Notes: generated by a model not told the origin, from the sequence alone. Counted from the stretch's first letter, positions 37,906 to 47,230 are shown. The stretch is DNA of 64,000 bases from Bacillus pumilus (GCF_038738535.1 NZ_CP046128.1:1054001-1118000), one strand, 5' to 3'. Program-made: numbers and translations.

Positions 37906-40900
37906 AGATCAAAGCATACAAACCATTCTAGTCATCGGGTCTGGTCCAATCATCATTGGTCAGGCAGCAGAATTTGATTACTCAGGAACACAAGGATGTA
38001 TGGCCTTAAAAGAAGAGGGCTACAAAGTCATTTTAGTGAATAACAACCCAGCAACCATTATGACAGACGAATCATTTGCTGATGAAATCTATTTTGAACC
38101 GCTTTCAGTTGATTCAGTGACAAGAATCATCGAAAAGGAAAAACCAGATGGTCTTTTAGCCAACCTTGGCGGACAGACCGCTTTAAACCTTGCTGTCGAG
38201 CTAGAAAAAGCCGGTGTGCTGAAGAAGCATGGGGTAACCCTGCTCGGAACGTCAGTTGAAACAATTGAAAACGGTGAAGATCGAGAGAAATTCCGTGCTC
38301 TCATGAAGCAGTTGAACGAACCTGTGCCAGATAGTGAGATTGTGGATAATGCGAAAGATGCCCTTCAATTTGCAAAAGAAGTAGGCTTCCCAGTCATCCT
38401 AAGACCAGCATACACACTTGGCGGAAAGGGCGGCGGAATTGCCTTAACAGAAGAAGCGTTTAAACCGCTCATTGAAGGAGCCCTTTTAGCGAGCCCGATT
38501 CATCAGTGTTTAGTTGAAAAAAGCATCGCTGGCTTTAAAGAAGTCGAATATGAGGTCATGAGAGACCGTCAAAATACGTGTATTACGGTTTGTAATATGG
38601 AAAATATCGATCCAGTTGGTGTGCATACAGGAGACTCGATTGTCGTTGCACCTTCCCAAACATTAACAGACCAGGATTATCAAATGCTTCGTTCAGCGAG
38701 CCTGAAAATCATTTCAGCACTGGATGTAGTCGGCGGATGCAACATCCAATTCGCCCTTGATCCACTCAGTAAAGAATACTTTGTCATTGAGGTGAATCCA
38801 CGGGTCAGCCGTTCATCTGCTCTTGCCTCAAAAGCAACAGGCTATCCAATTGCTAAAATGGCGGCAAAGCTTGCGGTAGGCTATACACTAGACGAACTCA
38901 AAAACCCGCTCACAGGCACAACTTATGCTAGTTTCGAGCCGGCACTCGATTATGTCGTCGTGAAATTCCCACGCTGGCCGTTTGATAAATTTAAACAGGC
39001 AGATCGTCAATTAGGAACAAAAATGAAGGCGACTGGCGAAGTCATGGCGATTGACCGTAATTTAGAGTCAGCCATTCAAAAAGCCGTCGCCTCCCTTGAA
39101 ATCAAAACAAAGGGCTTCCACCTGCCAGAATTGAAAGACCAATCGACTGAACAACTATTTGAACTGATCAAAACACCAGACGATCGACGTTTCTTCGCTG
39201 TCATGGAGCTTCTTTCAAGACAAGAAACGGTCGAAACGATTCATCAAGCGACGAAAATTGATCTATTCTTCTTACATGTGTTCAAGAATATGATCATTCT
39301 CGAACAGGAATTGAAGAACCATGAGGGAACGCTCTCAAAAGACACCTTGAAAAAGGTAAAGGAAAAGGGCTTCCTTGATGAAACGATTGCTCTTCTTACA
39401 GGCCACAGTGAAGAGGCCATTAGACAGCTTCGTCAAGAATATGACATTACGGCTTCATTTAAAATTGTCGACACATGTGCGGCAGAATTTGATGCAAAAA
39501 CGAACTACTTCTATTCCACATACTTTGGCAAAAGTGATGGAGAGCATCAGGAGAAAACAAAGCAGCGTGCACTCATCATTGGCTCTGGTCCGATTCGAAT
39601 TGGGCAGGGAGTCGAGTTTGACTATAGTGCAGTTCATGGCGTTCTTACCCTGCAAAAGCTTGGCTTTGAAACCATCATGATGAACAACAATCCAGAGACG
39701 GTCAGTACGGATTATGAGATCGCAGATCGTTTATATTTTGAACCCATTACATTAGAGCACATCTTAAACGTTGTCGAAGCAGAAAAAATTGATTTCGTCA
39801 TCGTCCAATTTGGCGGACAGACTGCCATCAATGTAGCAGAAGGCTTAGAAAAAGCCGGCGTCACGTTGTTAGGTACATCCTTTGACACGCTAGATGCGCT
39901 CGAAGATCGTGATTTGTTCTATCAGCTTCTTGATGAACTGAATCTTCCTCATGCAGAAGGAAATACGGCTGACTCAAAAGAAGAAGCACTCGCACATGCC
40001 AGAATCATTGGTTACCCTGTGTTAATTCGCCCATCGTATGTCATTGGCGGAATGGGGATGATCGTTGTCCAGTCAGAAGCACATTTGACATCATTGCTTG
40101 ATCAGCCAGATCATTTGCCGTACCCGATCTTAATTGATGAGTATGTCACTGGAAAAGAAGTTGAAGTGGATCTGATTTCTGACGGAAAAACGACCTTCAT
40201 TCCAACGATCGTGGAGCATATAGAGAAAGCGGGCGTCCACTCAGGTGACAGCTTTGCCATTTTACCAAGTGTCTCCATCAGCGAAGACATCAAACAGCAG
40301 GTGCATACTGCGTCCGAACAAATAGCGAAGAAATTAGCGTTTAAGGGCATTATGAATATCCAATTTGTGATCAAAGGGGATCAGGCGCTTGTACTAGAGG
40401 TAAATCCGCGGGCAAGCCGGACGGTTCCAGTCGTCAGCAAAGTAATGGGCATTGACATGATTCCGCTTGCGACTCAATTATTAGCGGGTGCGACGCTTGA
40501 AGAACTGAACCCTGCAACGAAAAACAAAGGGGGAACAGCGGTCAAATTCCCAGTCTTCTCATCACATGCCATTCAAGATATTGACTTAAAGCTGACACCT
40601 GAAATGAAAGCGACAGGAGAAGGAATGTGTGTAGGCAAGAACGCCGAAAGCGCCTTGAAAAAAGTGTTTGCGTCAATCTGGCATCAGAAAGGCAGCCTCT
40701 TTATAAAAGGCAGTGAACAATTGGTAGATAAAGCGAAACATGCAGGCTTTGACGTCTGGACGGACAGCTTTGAAACTTGGCTGCAAAACGAAGATAAGTC
40801 GCTTCATATCCATTTAGGGGAAGATGAAGAGGCAAAAGAGCAGCGTGTAAAAGCACTCACACATGGCGTCCAAGTTCTAACCGAAGATGAAACAGCTCAA

Positions 40901-40978
40901 GCATTCCTGCAAGGAAAAAATGGAGATGTATCACCAGTATCGCTCAAAGAATTATATAAAAAGGAAGTGACGGCATGA
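37898..40978 (+). CDS. carB: Carbamoyl-phosphate synthase large subunit, arginine-specific (CarB)
   Basis: A 1026-residue synthase with two homologous ATP-grasp halves (about 1-400 and 550-930), separated by an oligomerisation segment, and a short C-terminal allosteric-type domain. SGPIIIGQAAEFDYSG and SGPIRIGQGVEFDYSA mark the starts of the halves. It makes carbamoyl phosphate with ammonia from CarA. The ATG at 37898 follows AAGGAGAGAAG and overlaps the carA end by 8 bases. It is a little shorter than typical pyrimidine-route CarB (about 1070), as is normal for the arginine-specific form. Confidence 0.95.
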   Translation: MPKDQSIQTILVIGSGPIIIGQAAEFDYSGTQGCMALKEEGYKVILVNNNPATIMTDESFADEIYFEPLSVDSVTRIIEKEKPDGLLANLGGQTALNLAVELEKAGVLKKHGVTLLGTSVETIENGEDREKFRALMKQLNEPVPDSEIVDNAKDALQFAKEVGFPVILRPAYTLGGKGGGIALTEEAFKPLIEGALLASPIHQCLVEKSIAGFKEVEYEVMRDRQNTCITVCNMENIDPVGVHTGDSIVVAPSQTLTDQDYQMLRSASLKIISALDVVGGCNIQFALDPLSKEYFVIEVNPRVSRSSALASKATGYPIAKMAAKLAVGYTLDELKNPLTGTTYASFEPALDYVVVKFPRWPFDKFKQADRQLGTKMKATGEVMAIDRNLESAIQKAVASLEIKTKGFHLPELKDQSTEQLFELIKTPDDRRFFAVMELLSRQETVETIHQATKIDLFFLHVFKNMIILEQELKNHEGTLSKDTLKKVKEKGFLDETIALLTGHSEEAIRQLRQEYDITASFKIVDTCAAEFDAKTNYFYSTYFGKSDGEHQEKTKQRALIIGSGPIRIGQGVEFDYSAVHGVLTLQKLGFETIMMNNNPETVSTDYEIADRLYFEPITLEHILNVVEAEKIDFVIVQFGGQTAINVAEGLEKAGVTLLGTSFDTLDALEDRDLFYQLLDELNLPHAEGNTADSKEEALAHARIIGYPVLIRPSYVIGGMGMIVVQSEAHLTSLLDQPDHLPYPILIDEYVTGKEVEVDLISDGKTTFIPTIVEHIEKAGVHSGDSFAILPSVSISEDIKQQVHTASEQIAKKLAFKGIMNIQFVIKGDQALVLEVNPRASRTVPVVSKVMGIDMIPLATQLLAGATLEELNPATKNKGGTAVKFPVFSSHAIQDIDLKLTPEMKATGEGMCVGKNAESALKKVFASIWHQKGSLFIKGSEQLVDKAKHAGFDVWTDSFETWLQNEDKSLHIHLGEDEEAKEQRVKALTHGVQVLTEDETAQAFLQGKNGDVSPVSLKELYKKEVTA

Positions 40979-41925
40979 GTCAAGTCGACGTGCAACCGGC
41001 ATTATACGGAAAAGACTTTTTATCGTTAAAAGATTTCTCAATCAATGACATTGCTTATTTAATTGAAAAAGCGGAAGAAATGAAACAAAATCCCTATCAG
41101 GATTTATTCAAAGGGAAAACGTTAGCGATGATCTTTGAAAAATCGTCAACTAGAACTCGTGTATCGTTTGAAGCGGGAATGACGCAGCTAGGAGGACATG
41201 CGCTCTTCCTCAGCTCAAATGATTTGCAAATTGGCAGAGGAGAAACGATCAGTGATACTGCACAAGTGCTGTCTGGCTATGTGGATGGCATTATGATTCG
41301 GACCTTTGAACATGAGAAGGTCGAGGAGCTAGCACAATACGCGTCTATTCCTGTCATCAATGGACTGACTGACTACTCCCATCCATGTCAGGCACTTGCT
41401 GATTTATTGACAATCAAAGAAGTAAAAGGAACATTAAAAGGAATCAAAGTAGCCTATATTGGTGACGGAAATAACGTGGCTCACTCCTTGATGGTTGGCT
41501 GTGCGCAGCTAGGCTGTGACATTGCTGTTGCATCACCAGAAGGCTATGAACCGCTCCAAGAAGTAACAGACACGGCACGTGAGTTTGCAAAACAATCAGG
41601 CGCAGAAGTCATCGTTACGACAGACCCTGTCGCTGCTGTCCAAGATGCAGATGTCATTTATTCCGATGTGTTTACAAGCATGGGGCAGGAAGCAGAAACA
41701 GAGAAACGCCTTGCTGAATTTAAAGAATATCAAGTCAATGACGAACTAATGAGTTATGCAGCAAAGGATTATATTTTCCTTCATTGTCTCCCGGCACACC
41801 GCGGAGAAGAAGTGACAGCGGACATTATTGACGGGCCGCACTCAAAAGTTTTTCAGCAGGCAGAAAACCGTTTGCATGTACAAAAAGCGTTAATCAAAGA
41901 GCTCATGTATCAACAAACCAATTAA
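40975..41925 (+). CDS. argF: Ornithine carbamoyltransferase ArgF
   Basis: A 316-residue transcarbamylase that makes citrulline from ornithine and carbamoyl phosphate. The carbamoyl-phosphate loop FEKSSTRTRVSFE is near residues 55-67, and HPCQALADLLT and FLHCLPAHRGEE are the other signature motifs. It starts with ATG in an ATGA overlap with carB and ends the operon. argG and argH are not in the window. Confidence 0.95.
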   Translation: MSQVDVQPALYGKDFLSLKDFSINDIAYLIEKAEEMKQNPYQDLFKGKTLAMIFEKSSTRTRVSFEAGMTQLGGHALFLSSNDLQIGRGETISDTAQVLSGYVDGIMIRTFEHEKVEELAQYASIPVINGLTDYSHPCQALADLLTIKEVKGTLKGIKVAYIGDGNNVAHSLMVGCAQLGCDIAVASPEGYEPLQEVTDTAREFAKQSGAEVIVTTDPVAAVQDADVIYSDVFTSMGQEAETEKRLAEFKEYQVNDELMSYAAKDYIFLHCLPAHRGEEVTADIIDGPHSKVFQQAENRLHVQKALIKELMYQQTN

Positions 41926-41928
41926 ATG

Positions 41929-41965
41929 AAAAGTGTCCCTGACTCGTAGGAGCAGGGACTTTTTG
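41929..41965 (+). terminator. Terminator of the arg-car operon
   Basis: AAAGTGTCCCTG faces CAGGGACTTTTT around an eleven-base loop, directly after the argF stop. Confidence 0.88.
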
Positions 41966-42027
41966 CATAAAGGATTGGAGAGGCAAGTGACGGGACATAA
42001 TAACATCATCGAGAAAGGAGGATGGGA

Positions 42028-42207
42028 ATGGGTCAGAAGCATCAATTTAAATCAGGGAATAAAGCACCGAATAATGGTGTGTATATCGAGATCGGTGAAA
42101 CCGGCAGTATGGTGAAAGATCCTTTAAAGATTAAGCTTCAAGCAGGCGACGTCTTTCCGGATAACTCGAACCATAATCGTGTTTGGACCTATCAAAGAAA
42201 GCCATAA
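42028..42207 (+). CDS. yjzC: Small YjzC family protein
   Basis: A 59-residue protein, MGQKHQFKSGNKAPNNGVYI, with the conserved C-terminal PDNSNHNRVWTYQRKP. It matches the short glycine/asparagine-rich YjzC family found after argF in B. subtilis. ATG at 42028 follows AAAGGAGGATGGGA at six bases; the frame also opens two codons up, within the ribosome site. The function is unknown. A terminator hairpin follows. Confidence 0.85.
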   Translation: MGQKHQFKSGNKAPNNGVYIEIGETGSMVKDPLKIKLQAGDVFPDNSNHNRVWTYQRKP

Positions 42208-42241
42208 GCAATTGACTAAGAGTCAGAAGGAATAAGTCTTT

Positions 42242-42268
42242 AGAGGCATGTGTCATGCCTCTTTTTTC
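42242..42268 (+). terminator. Terminator after yjzC
   Basis: AGAGGCATG pairs with CATGCCTCT around a three-base loop and is followed by a T run. Confidence 0.85.
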
Positions 42269-42375
42269 TTTATAATAAAAATCAATTAAGTTCCAATTTT
42301 CAAAAAATAGTATGAAAAATAGAGAATTCAAGGTAAAATATGTAATTGGAATATATTGTTGAAAGGATTTGTGTG

Positions 42376-43641
42376 ATGGAAAAGACGAATCTCAGTGAAA
42401 GTGTTTGGAATAAACGCTTCACCTCATTATTCATATCAAGACTGATTAAAAACACAGGAGAAAGTTTTGCTTTTACATCCGTCCTTTGGCTATTGATTTT
42501 GAGAGGGGATGGAGCACTCGGTACAGGACTTCTCCTAGCAGTAACCGTTCTTCCTTCATCTTTGTTAGCCCCAATACTAGGACCTCTTATGAAAAAGCAC
42601 CATTTGTCTAAATGGATGTTCGCTTCAGACGTCGTTCGAGCAACAATTGTACTCATTATTCCGCTTCTGCATTTTTCACATCTATTGCCTTTATGGTTAT
42701 TGATCTCATTAATGGTTATTCAATCGGCAACAGGTGCAGCATATAATCCAGCCTCTGTGGCCATTTTACCGCAGATTGTTCCGAAGCATCTGATTCAAAA
42801 AGCAAATGCCATCCTGCAATCTTCTTTTGAGATTGTCGCACTTGCAGCAGTCATGGTGGCTGGTCTCTTGGTCAAATTAATCGGACCTGCAGATACCCTG
42901 CTCATCACCACTGCCTTATTCATCATATCCGGCCTGTTTATTATCGGCGTCAAACTAAAGAAAACCGATGAAGAAAAAGCAGCAGGCATTAAACAAGCAA
43001 AGAATACATATTTGTATAACTTAAAAAGAGGTTTTCTCGTCGTCAAAAATCATCACATTTTATTTGCACTGACGCTGTATTGTATTTTAATGAATGTCGC
43101 CGCAGCACCGTGGCAGGCACTATCTGCTGTATACGTAGCAGAAGCACTGCAAAGCGATTCCATGGTGTATTCCATTTTAAGAGGTGTTGCCGCAGTCGGC
43201 GCGTTTATGATGGGCTTTGCTCTAGCGAAAGTGAAAATTAAGAGATTTGGTTTGTTCTTTATTGTCGCTGGTATGATTGAAGGAGCTGCGTTCTTTATCA
43301 CAGGGATGAGTACATGGCTGCCGGTCGTTCTACTTGCATCCTTTATATTCGGTGCCGCCGTTAGTGCGATCAATGTACCGGAAATGGTCATTATTCAAAC
43401 GTCTGTCGACCAAGACGATCAGCCGCAAGTATACGCCGTGATCAATGCTTCATCAAATGTTTTTCTCCCGCTTGCAGCTGTCGTATCAGGTGTTCTGGCA
43501 GAAAGGTTTGGAGCAGGACCTGTCATTGCTGGCGGTGGGGTCCTTGAAATTTTATCTGGTATCGCGATCTTCCTGTTTACAGGGCTTGCGAAAAGCCATT
43601 TGACAGCAGACAAACAGAAGTCCGAAACCGTCGAGGTGTAA
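42376..43641 (+). CDS. MFS transporter (MefE/EntS-like 12-helix permease)
   Basis: A 421-residue major facilitator of the MFS_3 type, with about twelve hydrophobic helices; the first, RFTSLFISRLIKNTGESFAF, and the GPLMKKHHLSKWMF loop after helix 2 are typical of macrolide-efflux and siderophore-export relatives. ATG at 42376 has GAAAGGA eight bases upstream; the frame opens ten codons earlier without a site. It lies between yjzC and yjzD, where I recall no transporter in B. subtilis, so it is likely a lineage-specific insertion. The substrate is unknown; siderophore export is a possibility but it is 28 kb from that operon. Confidence 0.8.
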   Translation: MEKTNLSESVWNKRFTSLFISRLIKNTGESFAFTSVLWLLILRGDGALGTGLLLAVTVLPSSLLAPILGPLMKKHHLSKWMFASDVVRATIVLIIPLLHFSHLLPLWLLISLMVIQSATGAAYNPASVAILPQIVPKHLIQKANAILQSSFEIVALAAVMVAGLLVKLIGPADTLLITTALFIISGLFIIGVKLKKTDEEKAAGIKQAKNTYLYNLKRGFLVVKNHHILFALTLYCILMNVAAAPWQALSAVYVAEALQSDSMVYSILRGVAAVGAFMMGFALAKVKIKRFGLFFIVAGMIEGAAFFITGMSTWLPVVLLASFIFGAAVSAINVPEMVIIQTSVDQDDQPQVYAVINASSNVFLPLAAVVSGVLAERFGAGPVIAGGGVLEILSGIAIFLFTGLAKSHLTADKQKSETVEV

Positions 43642-43645
43642 TCGA

Positions 43646-43678
43646 TAAAAAAACCCCCTGTGGCTGCAGGGGGTTTTA
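43646..43678 (+). terminator. Terminator after the MFS transporter gene
   Basis: AAAACCCCCTG pairs with CAGGGGGTTTT around a six-base loop. Confidence 0.88.
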
Positions 43679-43695
43679 GCGTACCGCTTTTCAAT

Positions 43696-43738
43696 CAAAA
43701 AGAAAAAGAGCTAAAATCAACATCATTTTAGCTCTTCC
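43696..43738 (-). terminator. Terminator of yjzD
   Basis: On the minus strand AGAGCTAAAAT pairs with ATTTTAGCTCT around a seven-base loop, followed by TTTTCTTTTT. The stem resembles the terminator stems of the structured elements at 22516 and 54225, but no other part of those elements is present. Confidence 0.8.
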
Positions 43739-43759
43739 TCAGCAATCAAGTCTTACGTA

Positions 43760-43954
43760 TTAAGAGTGTTTTGTTGAACTTTCCGTTTCTTTCATTGGAC
43801 TTACTTCAGCAAAGATGAATAAAATAACCGTAAACACCACTGCAAGAATAGAAGTCAAAGTAAAGTCATAAGCAGCGCCATTCATCGAGGCAACGATGTA
43901 GCCAGCCATATGTGTCAGCAGAAAAGTCCAAATGAGGGTGATAATATAATGCAT
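43760..43954 (-). CDS. yjzD: Small membrane protein YjzD (DUF2929)
   Basis: A 64-residue protein with two membrane helices (about 3-25 and 32-50) and a charged, serine-rich tail. It matches the DUF2929 family and the place of yjzD between yjzC and yjaU. The ATG follows AAGGACGGTGGG on the minus strand. The function is unknown. Confidence 0.8.
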   Translation of the reverse strand: MHYIITLIWTFLLTHMAGYIVASMNGAAYDFTLTSILAVVFTVILFIFAEVSPMKETESSTKHS

Positions 43955-44165
43955 AATCCCACCGTCCTTTATGTAACAATCTATTGATTATCATACCATA
44001 GATACGAGTGAGGGGAAAAGACTGTTTTAGCCTTTATGTGACCATTTTGAGACCTTCTGCTATAAAAATAAAAAGAATTCTTCTCTCTTTAGGGGATTTC
44101 CTTATTCCTACAAGAGTTGTTGTTCATATCATAGAAAGCAGAATCACTGAAAGGAGGCTGGCCAT

Positions 44166-44906
44166 ATGGGTGTAAGCGAACGGTTTTTCCAGCTTGGTTC
44201 CCAGTGGAACGTCATTCACCTTCCTCAAAAACCAAATGGCTTTGGCATTCTTATCCTCGGTGACCGAAATCACTTTGTGCAGGAAAATACATCATTCTGG
44301 CTTCAGCACTATGGAAGAAACCAGCTTTTAACTGCCTTAAAGGATGAAGGATATACATTGTTTAATAGTCATCTTCATGGGAATCACTGGGGATGCGAAG
44401 ATGCTGTTTTTAGTGCAAAGCAGCTCGTTCATCACACATTAAAACAAGAAATATTAAACCGGGAAATTCATGTGCTGGCAGAGGGGATGGGCGCACTCGT
44501 TGCCATGAGCCTTGCTGAAGAGATGCCAGAAGTGCTAAGGTCCATTGCGCTCGTGAATCCATGTCTGCATCTCTATGCACAACGAGAAAGAGAAAAGGAA
44601 CACAAATTCTTTTATAAACAGATGATCAAAGAATTAGCGAAGAGCTACGGCTGCTCTGAAAAGGAAGCGGAAACGTACCCGCTCCCTGCTTGCCCTGTTC
44701 ATTCTGCTCATGTACCGATTCACATATGGCAAAGACTAAACGGCGCACCGTATGCATATGAACTGCATGCAAAGCCTTTTATAGATCAGCATATGAAGAA
44801 TCCAGAGCATTGTCAGATCGATCTCACCTTGCATATGTTTGATCATCCGAGAAGAATCTTTCAATCCATTCACAAGTTTTATAAATCGCATGAAAGAGAA
44901 TTGTGA
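44166..44906 (+). CDS. yjaU: YjaU, alpha/beta-hydrolase-like protein without a nucleophile serine
   Basis: A 246-residue protein with an alpha/beta hydrolase layout: [11 protein letters not shown] strand, [12 protein letters not shown] loop, and the elbow region [16 protein letters not shown] near residues 98-113. In that elbow the usual G-x-S-x-G appears as A-E-G-M-G, so the catalytic serine is replaced by glycine and the protein is probably not a normal hydrolase. It matches yjaU by position before yjaV and med. ATG at 44166 follows AAAGGAGGCTGGCCAT. The role is unknown. Confidence 0.75.
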   Translation: MGVSERFFQLGSQWNVIHLPQKPNGFGILILGDRNHFVQENTSFWLQHYGRNQLLTALKDEGYTLFNSHLHGNHWGCEDAVFSAKQLVHHTLKQEILNREIHVLAEGMGALVAMSLAEEMPEVLRSIALVNPCLHLYAQREREKEHKFFYKQMIKELAKSYGCSEKEAETYPLPACPVHSAHVPIHIWQRLNGAPYAYELHAKPFIDQHMKNPEHCQIDLTLHMFDHPRRIFQSIHKFYKSHEREL

Positions 44907-44929
44907 TGAATAGGATGATAACAGCCCTT

Positions 44930-44955
44930 CATGGAAAGGGCTCTTCTTTTTATTC
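44930..44955 (+). terminator. Terminator between yjaU and yjaV
   Basis: AGCCCTTC / GAAAGGGCT-type hairpin (AGCCCTT with AAGGGCT) followed by CTTCTTTTT. Confidence 0.75.
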
Positions 44956-44981
44956 GATAAGCTAAAAAAGGGGACATGAAC

Positions 44982-45557
44982 ATGGAAACAGGACTGATCA
45001 TAGGAGCAGATGAATTTTTTGGTCTAGCGCTGTGTGAATATATGATGAAAGAGGGCATTCAAGTGGATATCACATGTCCTCATGATCATACAGAAGAGCA
45101 AAAGATGTTATTAGAAGAGCGAATGATGTGGCTCGGCAGAAATGATCTCTTCCGTGTCATTGACCTTCAGGATGGAAAAGACACGTATGACCTCATCTTT
45201 ATTCAATCAGAGGAATCAGATAAACGACACAAAGACATGAAAGCGAAACATGGCATGTACCGGGTTCTTTACGAAAAACCCGAAGACGAATCGTCCAATC
45301 AGAATGTGCCGGCTGTTATTCTCCCTCGCATGTTCGGACCATGGGCACTTAATAAAGAAAGAACTAAGCGTGATGAAGCATTTTTTGTAGAAGATGTGGT
45401 AAGGGATTTGTTCAAGTGGGCATCGGGCACTGAACAAAGACAGGAAATGATATATGAATTGAAGGTAGAAAGACAAACGGATGACAAACAAGCAGAAGAA
45501 ATGATGGTAGAATGGAAAAGACAAAACTCAACATTTTTCGACAAAAAGCAAGAATGA
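44982..45557 (+). CDS. yjaV: YjaV, uncharacterised NAD(P)-fold-like protein
   Basis: A 191-residue acidic and basic-rich protein. Its N-terminus, METGLIIGADEFFGLALCEYMM, looks like a Rossmann start (G-A-x-x-F-x-G) seen in NAD-dependent epimerases, but the rest is short and no catalytic motif is seen; LPRMFGPWALNKERTKRDE near 110-128 is reminiscent of the epimerase family. Two ATGs lie six bases apart; 44982 is better spaced from AAGGGG. Position before med matches yjaV. The function is unknown. Confidence 0.7.
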   Translation: METGLIIGADEFFGLALCEYMMKEGIQVDITCPHDHTEEQKMLLEERMMWLGRNDLFRVIDLQDGKDTYDLIFIQSEESDKRHKDMKAKHGMYRVLYEKPEDESSNQNVPAVILPRMFGPWALNKERTKRDEAFFVEDVVRDLFKWASGTEQRQEMIYELKVERQTDDKQAEEMMVEWKRQNSTFFDKKQE

Positions 45558-45647
45558 TCTTCCATCTTATCTTTTTTCAGTATAAAATAAACCTATATTT
45601 AACATACAGGTTCATGCCTGCATGTGGCAAAGGGAGTTGAACATGGC

Positions 45648-46610
45648 ATGAAGTATCAGCGGCTTGTCATGATCTTTTCGTTCCTTCTCCTATTATCTGC
45701 CTGCTCACAGGCACCTTTAAAAGGACAGATTGAGAAGGTGGGTTTACTCGTCCCCGATACAATTAATGATCAAGTTTGGGGAACGAAAGGTTATAAAGGC
45801 TTATTAAATATTCAATCAACATTTGGTGTAGATGTTTATTATAAGGAAGGAATGGTCGACAAAGAGAAAATCGTTGATGCCATTGAAGAATTTCACAAAA
45901 AAGGAGTCAATTTGATTATTGGCCATGGCAATGAATACAGCGAAATTTTCAACTTAATTAGTGAAGATTATCCGAAAACACAATTTATCACGGTAAATGG
46001 AAACAAGCCTCAGGCGGATAATGTCGCGAATGTGACGTTTAAAGGTGAAGCGATGGGCTTTTTCGGAGGCATGACAGCAGCACATATGTCAAAATCAAAA
46101 AAGATTGGTATTCTTGCTACATATGATTGGCAAAGCGAAGTAGATGGCTTTATCAAAGGTGCAAAATATCAAGATGAACATGTACAAGTGCTTGCCGAGT
46201 TTGTCGAAAACTGGGATGATGCTGACAAAGCCGTGGAGCTCTATCAAAAATTGAAAAAGCAGGGCGTAGATGTTGTATATCCAGCAGGCGATGGTTATAA
46301 TATCCCTGTCATTGAACAAATCAAAGCCGATAATTTATCAGCGATCGGATATGTCACTGATCAATCCAACCTCGGCAGTCATACCGTCTTAACAAGCACA
46401 GTCCAGCATGTGGATAAAGCGTACACTATTATTGCGAAGAAATTTAATGAAGGCAAGCTAAACGAACAAGGTGACTACTCCTTTGATTTTAAAGAAGGAG
46501 TGATCGAAATGGGGAAATTTAGTTCCACCATTGACCGTGCTTTTGTGAAAGATATTGAAAGTGATATTGCGACTTACAAAAAAACTGGCAAACTGCCAAA
46601 TGAAAAGTGA
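45648..46610 (+). CDS. med: Med, BMP-family lipoprotein, positive regulator of competence
   Basis: A 320-residue lipoprotein: signal peptide with lipobox LLSAC (cysteine about residue 19) followed by a BMP binding-protein fold, KVGLLVPDTINDQVWGTKGY near 30-49 and GDGYNIPVIEQIKADNLSAIGY later. In B. subtilis Med raises comK expression. The ATG at 45648 is eleven bases from AAAGGGAG; the frame opens eight codons earlier inside the site. It is a distant paralogue of the lipoprotein at 22748, but here it is followed by comZ rather than a chemoreceptor. Confidence 0.88.
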   Translation: MKYQRLVMIFSFLLLLSACSQAPLKGQIEKVGLLVPDTINDQVWGTKGYKGLLNIQSTFGVDVYYKEGMVDKEKIVDAIEEFHKKGVNLIIGHGNEYSEIFNLISEDYPKTQFITVNGNKPQADNVANVTFKGEAMGFFGGMTAAHMSKSKKIGILATYDWQSEVDGFIKGAKYQDEHVQVLAEFVENWDDADKAVELYQKLKKQGVDVVYPAGDGYNIPVIEQIKADNLSAIGYVTDQSNLGSHTVLTSTVQHVDKAYTIIAKKFNEGKLNEQGDYSFDFKEGVIEMGKFSSTIDRAFVKDIESDIATYKKTGKLPNEK

Positions 46611-46620
46611 GGATACGACG

Positions 46621-46818
46621 ATGCAGCACGAAAAATCGATGGAGTTTTTACAAATTGCCATGAAGTATTTTCCGCAGGCAAAAGAAGAATTAGATAAAGC
46701 GGGTATTCAGCTTGAGCCCGAAGCTCTTCAGCCGCTTTTATCATTGTTTACATCTGTCATGCAAGAGGCATATGAGCTGGGGAAAGCAGATGCAGAATCA
46801 GAAAAAGCCACAGAATAG
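46621..46818 (+). CDS. comZ: ComZ, small repressor of the comG operon
   Basis: A 65-residue helical protein with leucine heptads, MQHEKSMEFLQIAMKYFPQA and LQPLLSLFTSVMQEAYELGK, matching ComZ, which lowers comG (DNA-uptake pilus) expression in B. subtilis. ATG at 46621 follows GTGAGGATACGACG, ten bases after the med stop; the longer frame from 46555 lies within med. Its stop codon lies inside the loop of a terminator hairpin. Confidence 0.88.
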   Translation: MQHEKSMEFLQIAMKYFPQAKEELDKAGIQLEPEALQPLLSLFTSVMQEAYELGKADAESEKATE

Positions 46819-46829
46819 TGGCTTTTTTT
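46801..46829. terminator. Terminator overlapping the comZ stop codon
   Basis: AAAAAGCCAC pairs with GTGGCTTTTT; the TAG stop of comZ is in the loop and stem. The convergent yjzB ends at 46828, so the hairpin serves both. Confidence 0.85.
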
Positions 46830-47061
46830 ATGATAATTTTTTCTTGAAGGCACTAATCATAGGGCCAACATCTTTAAACACAGGCTTCAGTTCATCGATG
46901 GAGTTCATAATGTTCCCAATTTGATTCATGACATGCATGTAATCAATTGAGTCTTCACTTGGAGATGTCTCCTCACGTTCCTCCTTTGCTTCTGTCTTGC
47001 TTTTCTCCTTTTCAAGCGGCTGGCCAAACATCATAGCCGAAAAAATATCTTTTTGCGCCAT
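46828..47061 (-). CDS. yjzB: Small acidic protein, YjzB-like
   Basis: A 77-residue protein: a basic/acidic low-complexity middle (KEKSKTEAKEEREETSPSE) and a helical C-terminus (YMHVMNQIGNIMNSIDELKP to SAFKKKLS). By position between comZ and fabHA it corresponds to yjzB; sequence identity to YjzB is from memory only. ATG follows AGGAGCATGTG. The function is unknown. Confidence 0.65.
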   Translation of the reverse strand: MAQKDIFSAMMFGQPLEKEKSKTEAKEEREETSPSEDSIDYMHVMNQIGNIMNSIDELKPVFKDVGPMISAFKKKLS

Positions 47062-47135
47062 ATCACATGCTCCTTTCTACTATCGGTATATCAATAATCT
47101 ATGAAAAAAGTGAGAGGAAAGGTTAGACGTTTGTA

Positions 47136-47164
47136 TTGCCAAGGAGAAAAAAATAAGGTAAAAT
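47136..47164 (+). promoter_or_regulatory. Sigma-A promoter of fabHA-fabF
   Basis: TTGCCA (47136-47141), a 17-base spacer and TAAAAT (47159-47164). The FapR operator begins on the last base of the -10 box. Confidence 0.75.
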
Positions 47165-47180
47165 TAGTACCAGATACTAA
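47164..47180. promoter_or_regulatory. FapR operator
   Basis: TTAGTACCAGATACTAA is an exact fit to the 17-base FapR consensus TTAGTACCTRRTACTAA apart from one central base. It covers the likely transcription start, predicting repression lifted by malonyl-CoA. Confidence 0.92.
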
Positions 47181-47230
47181 TATAAGATCACAATATTACA
47201 TGCTCGTATGAGTAAAAGGAGTCTTATTCA

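Noticed and set aside
43696-43738. A third copy of the structured repeat after yjzD
   Set aside because: Only the terminator stem (AGAGCTAAAAT) looks similar; the outer and inner stems and the TCATATCAC word are missing.
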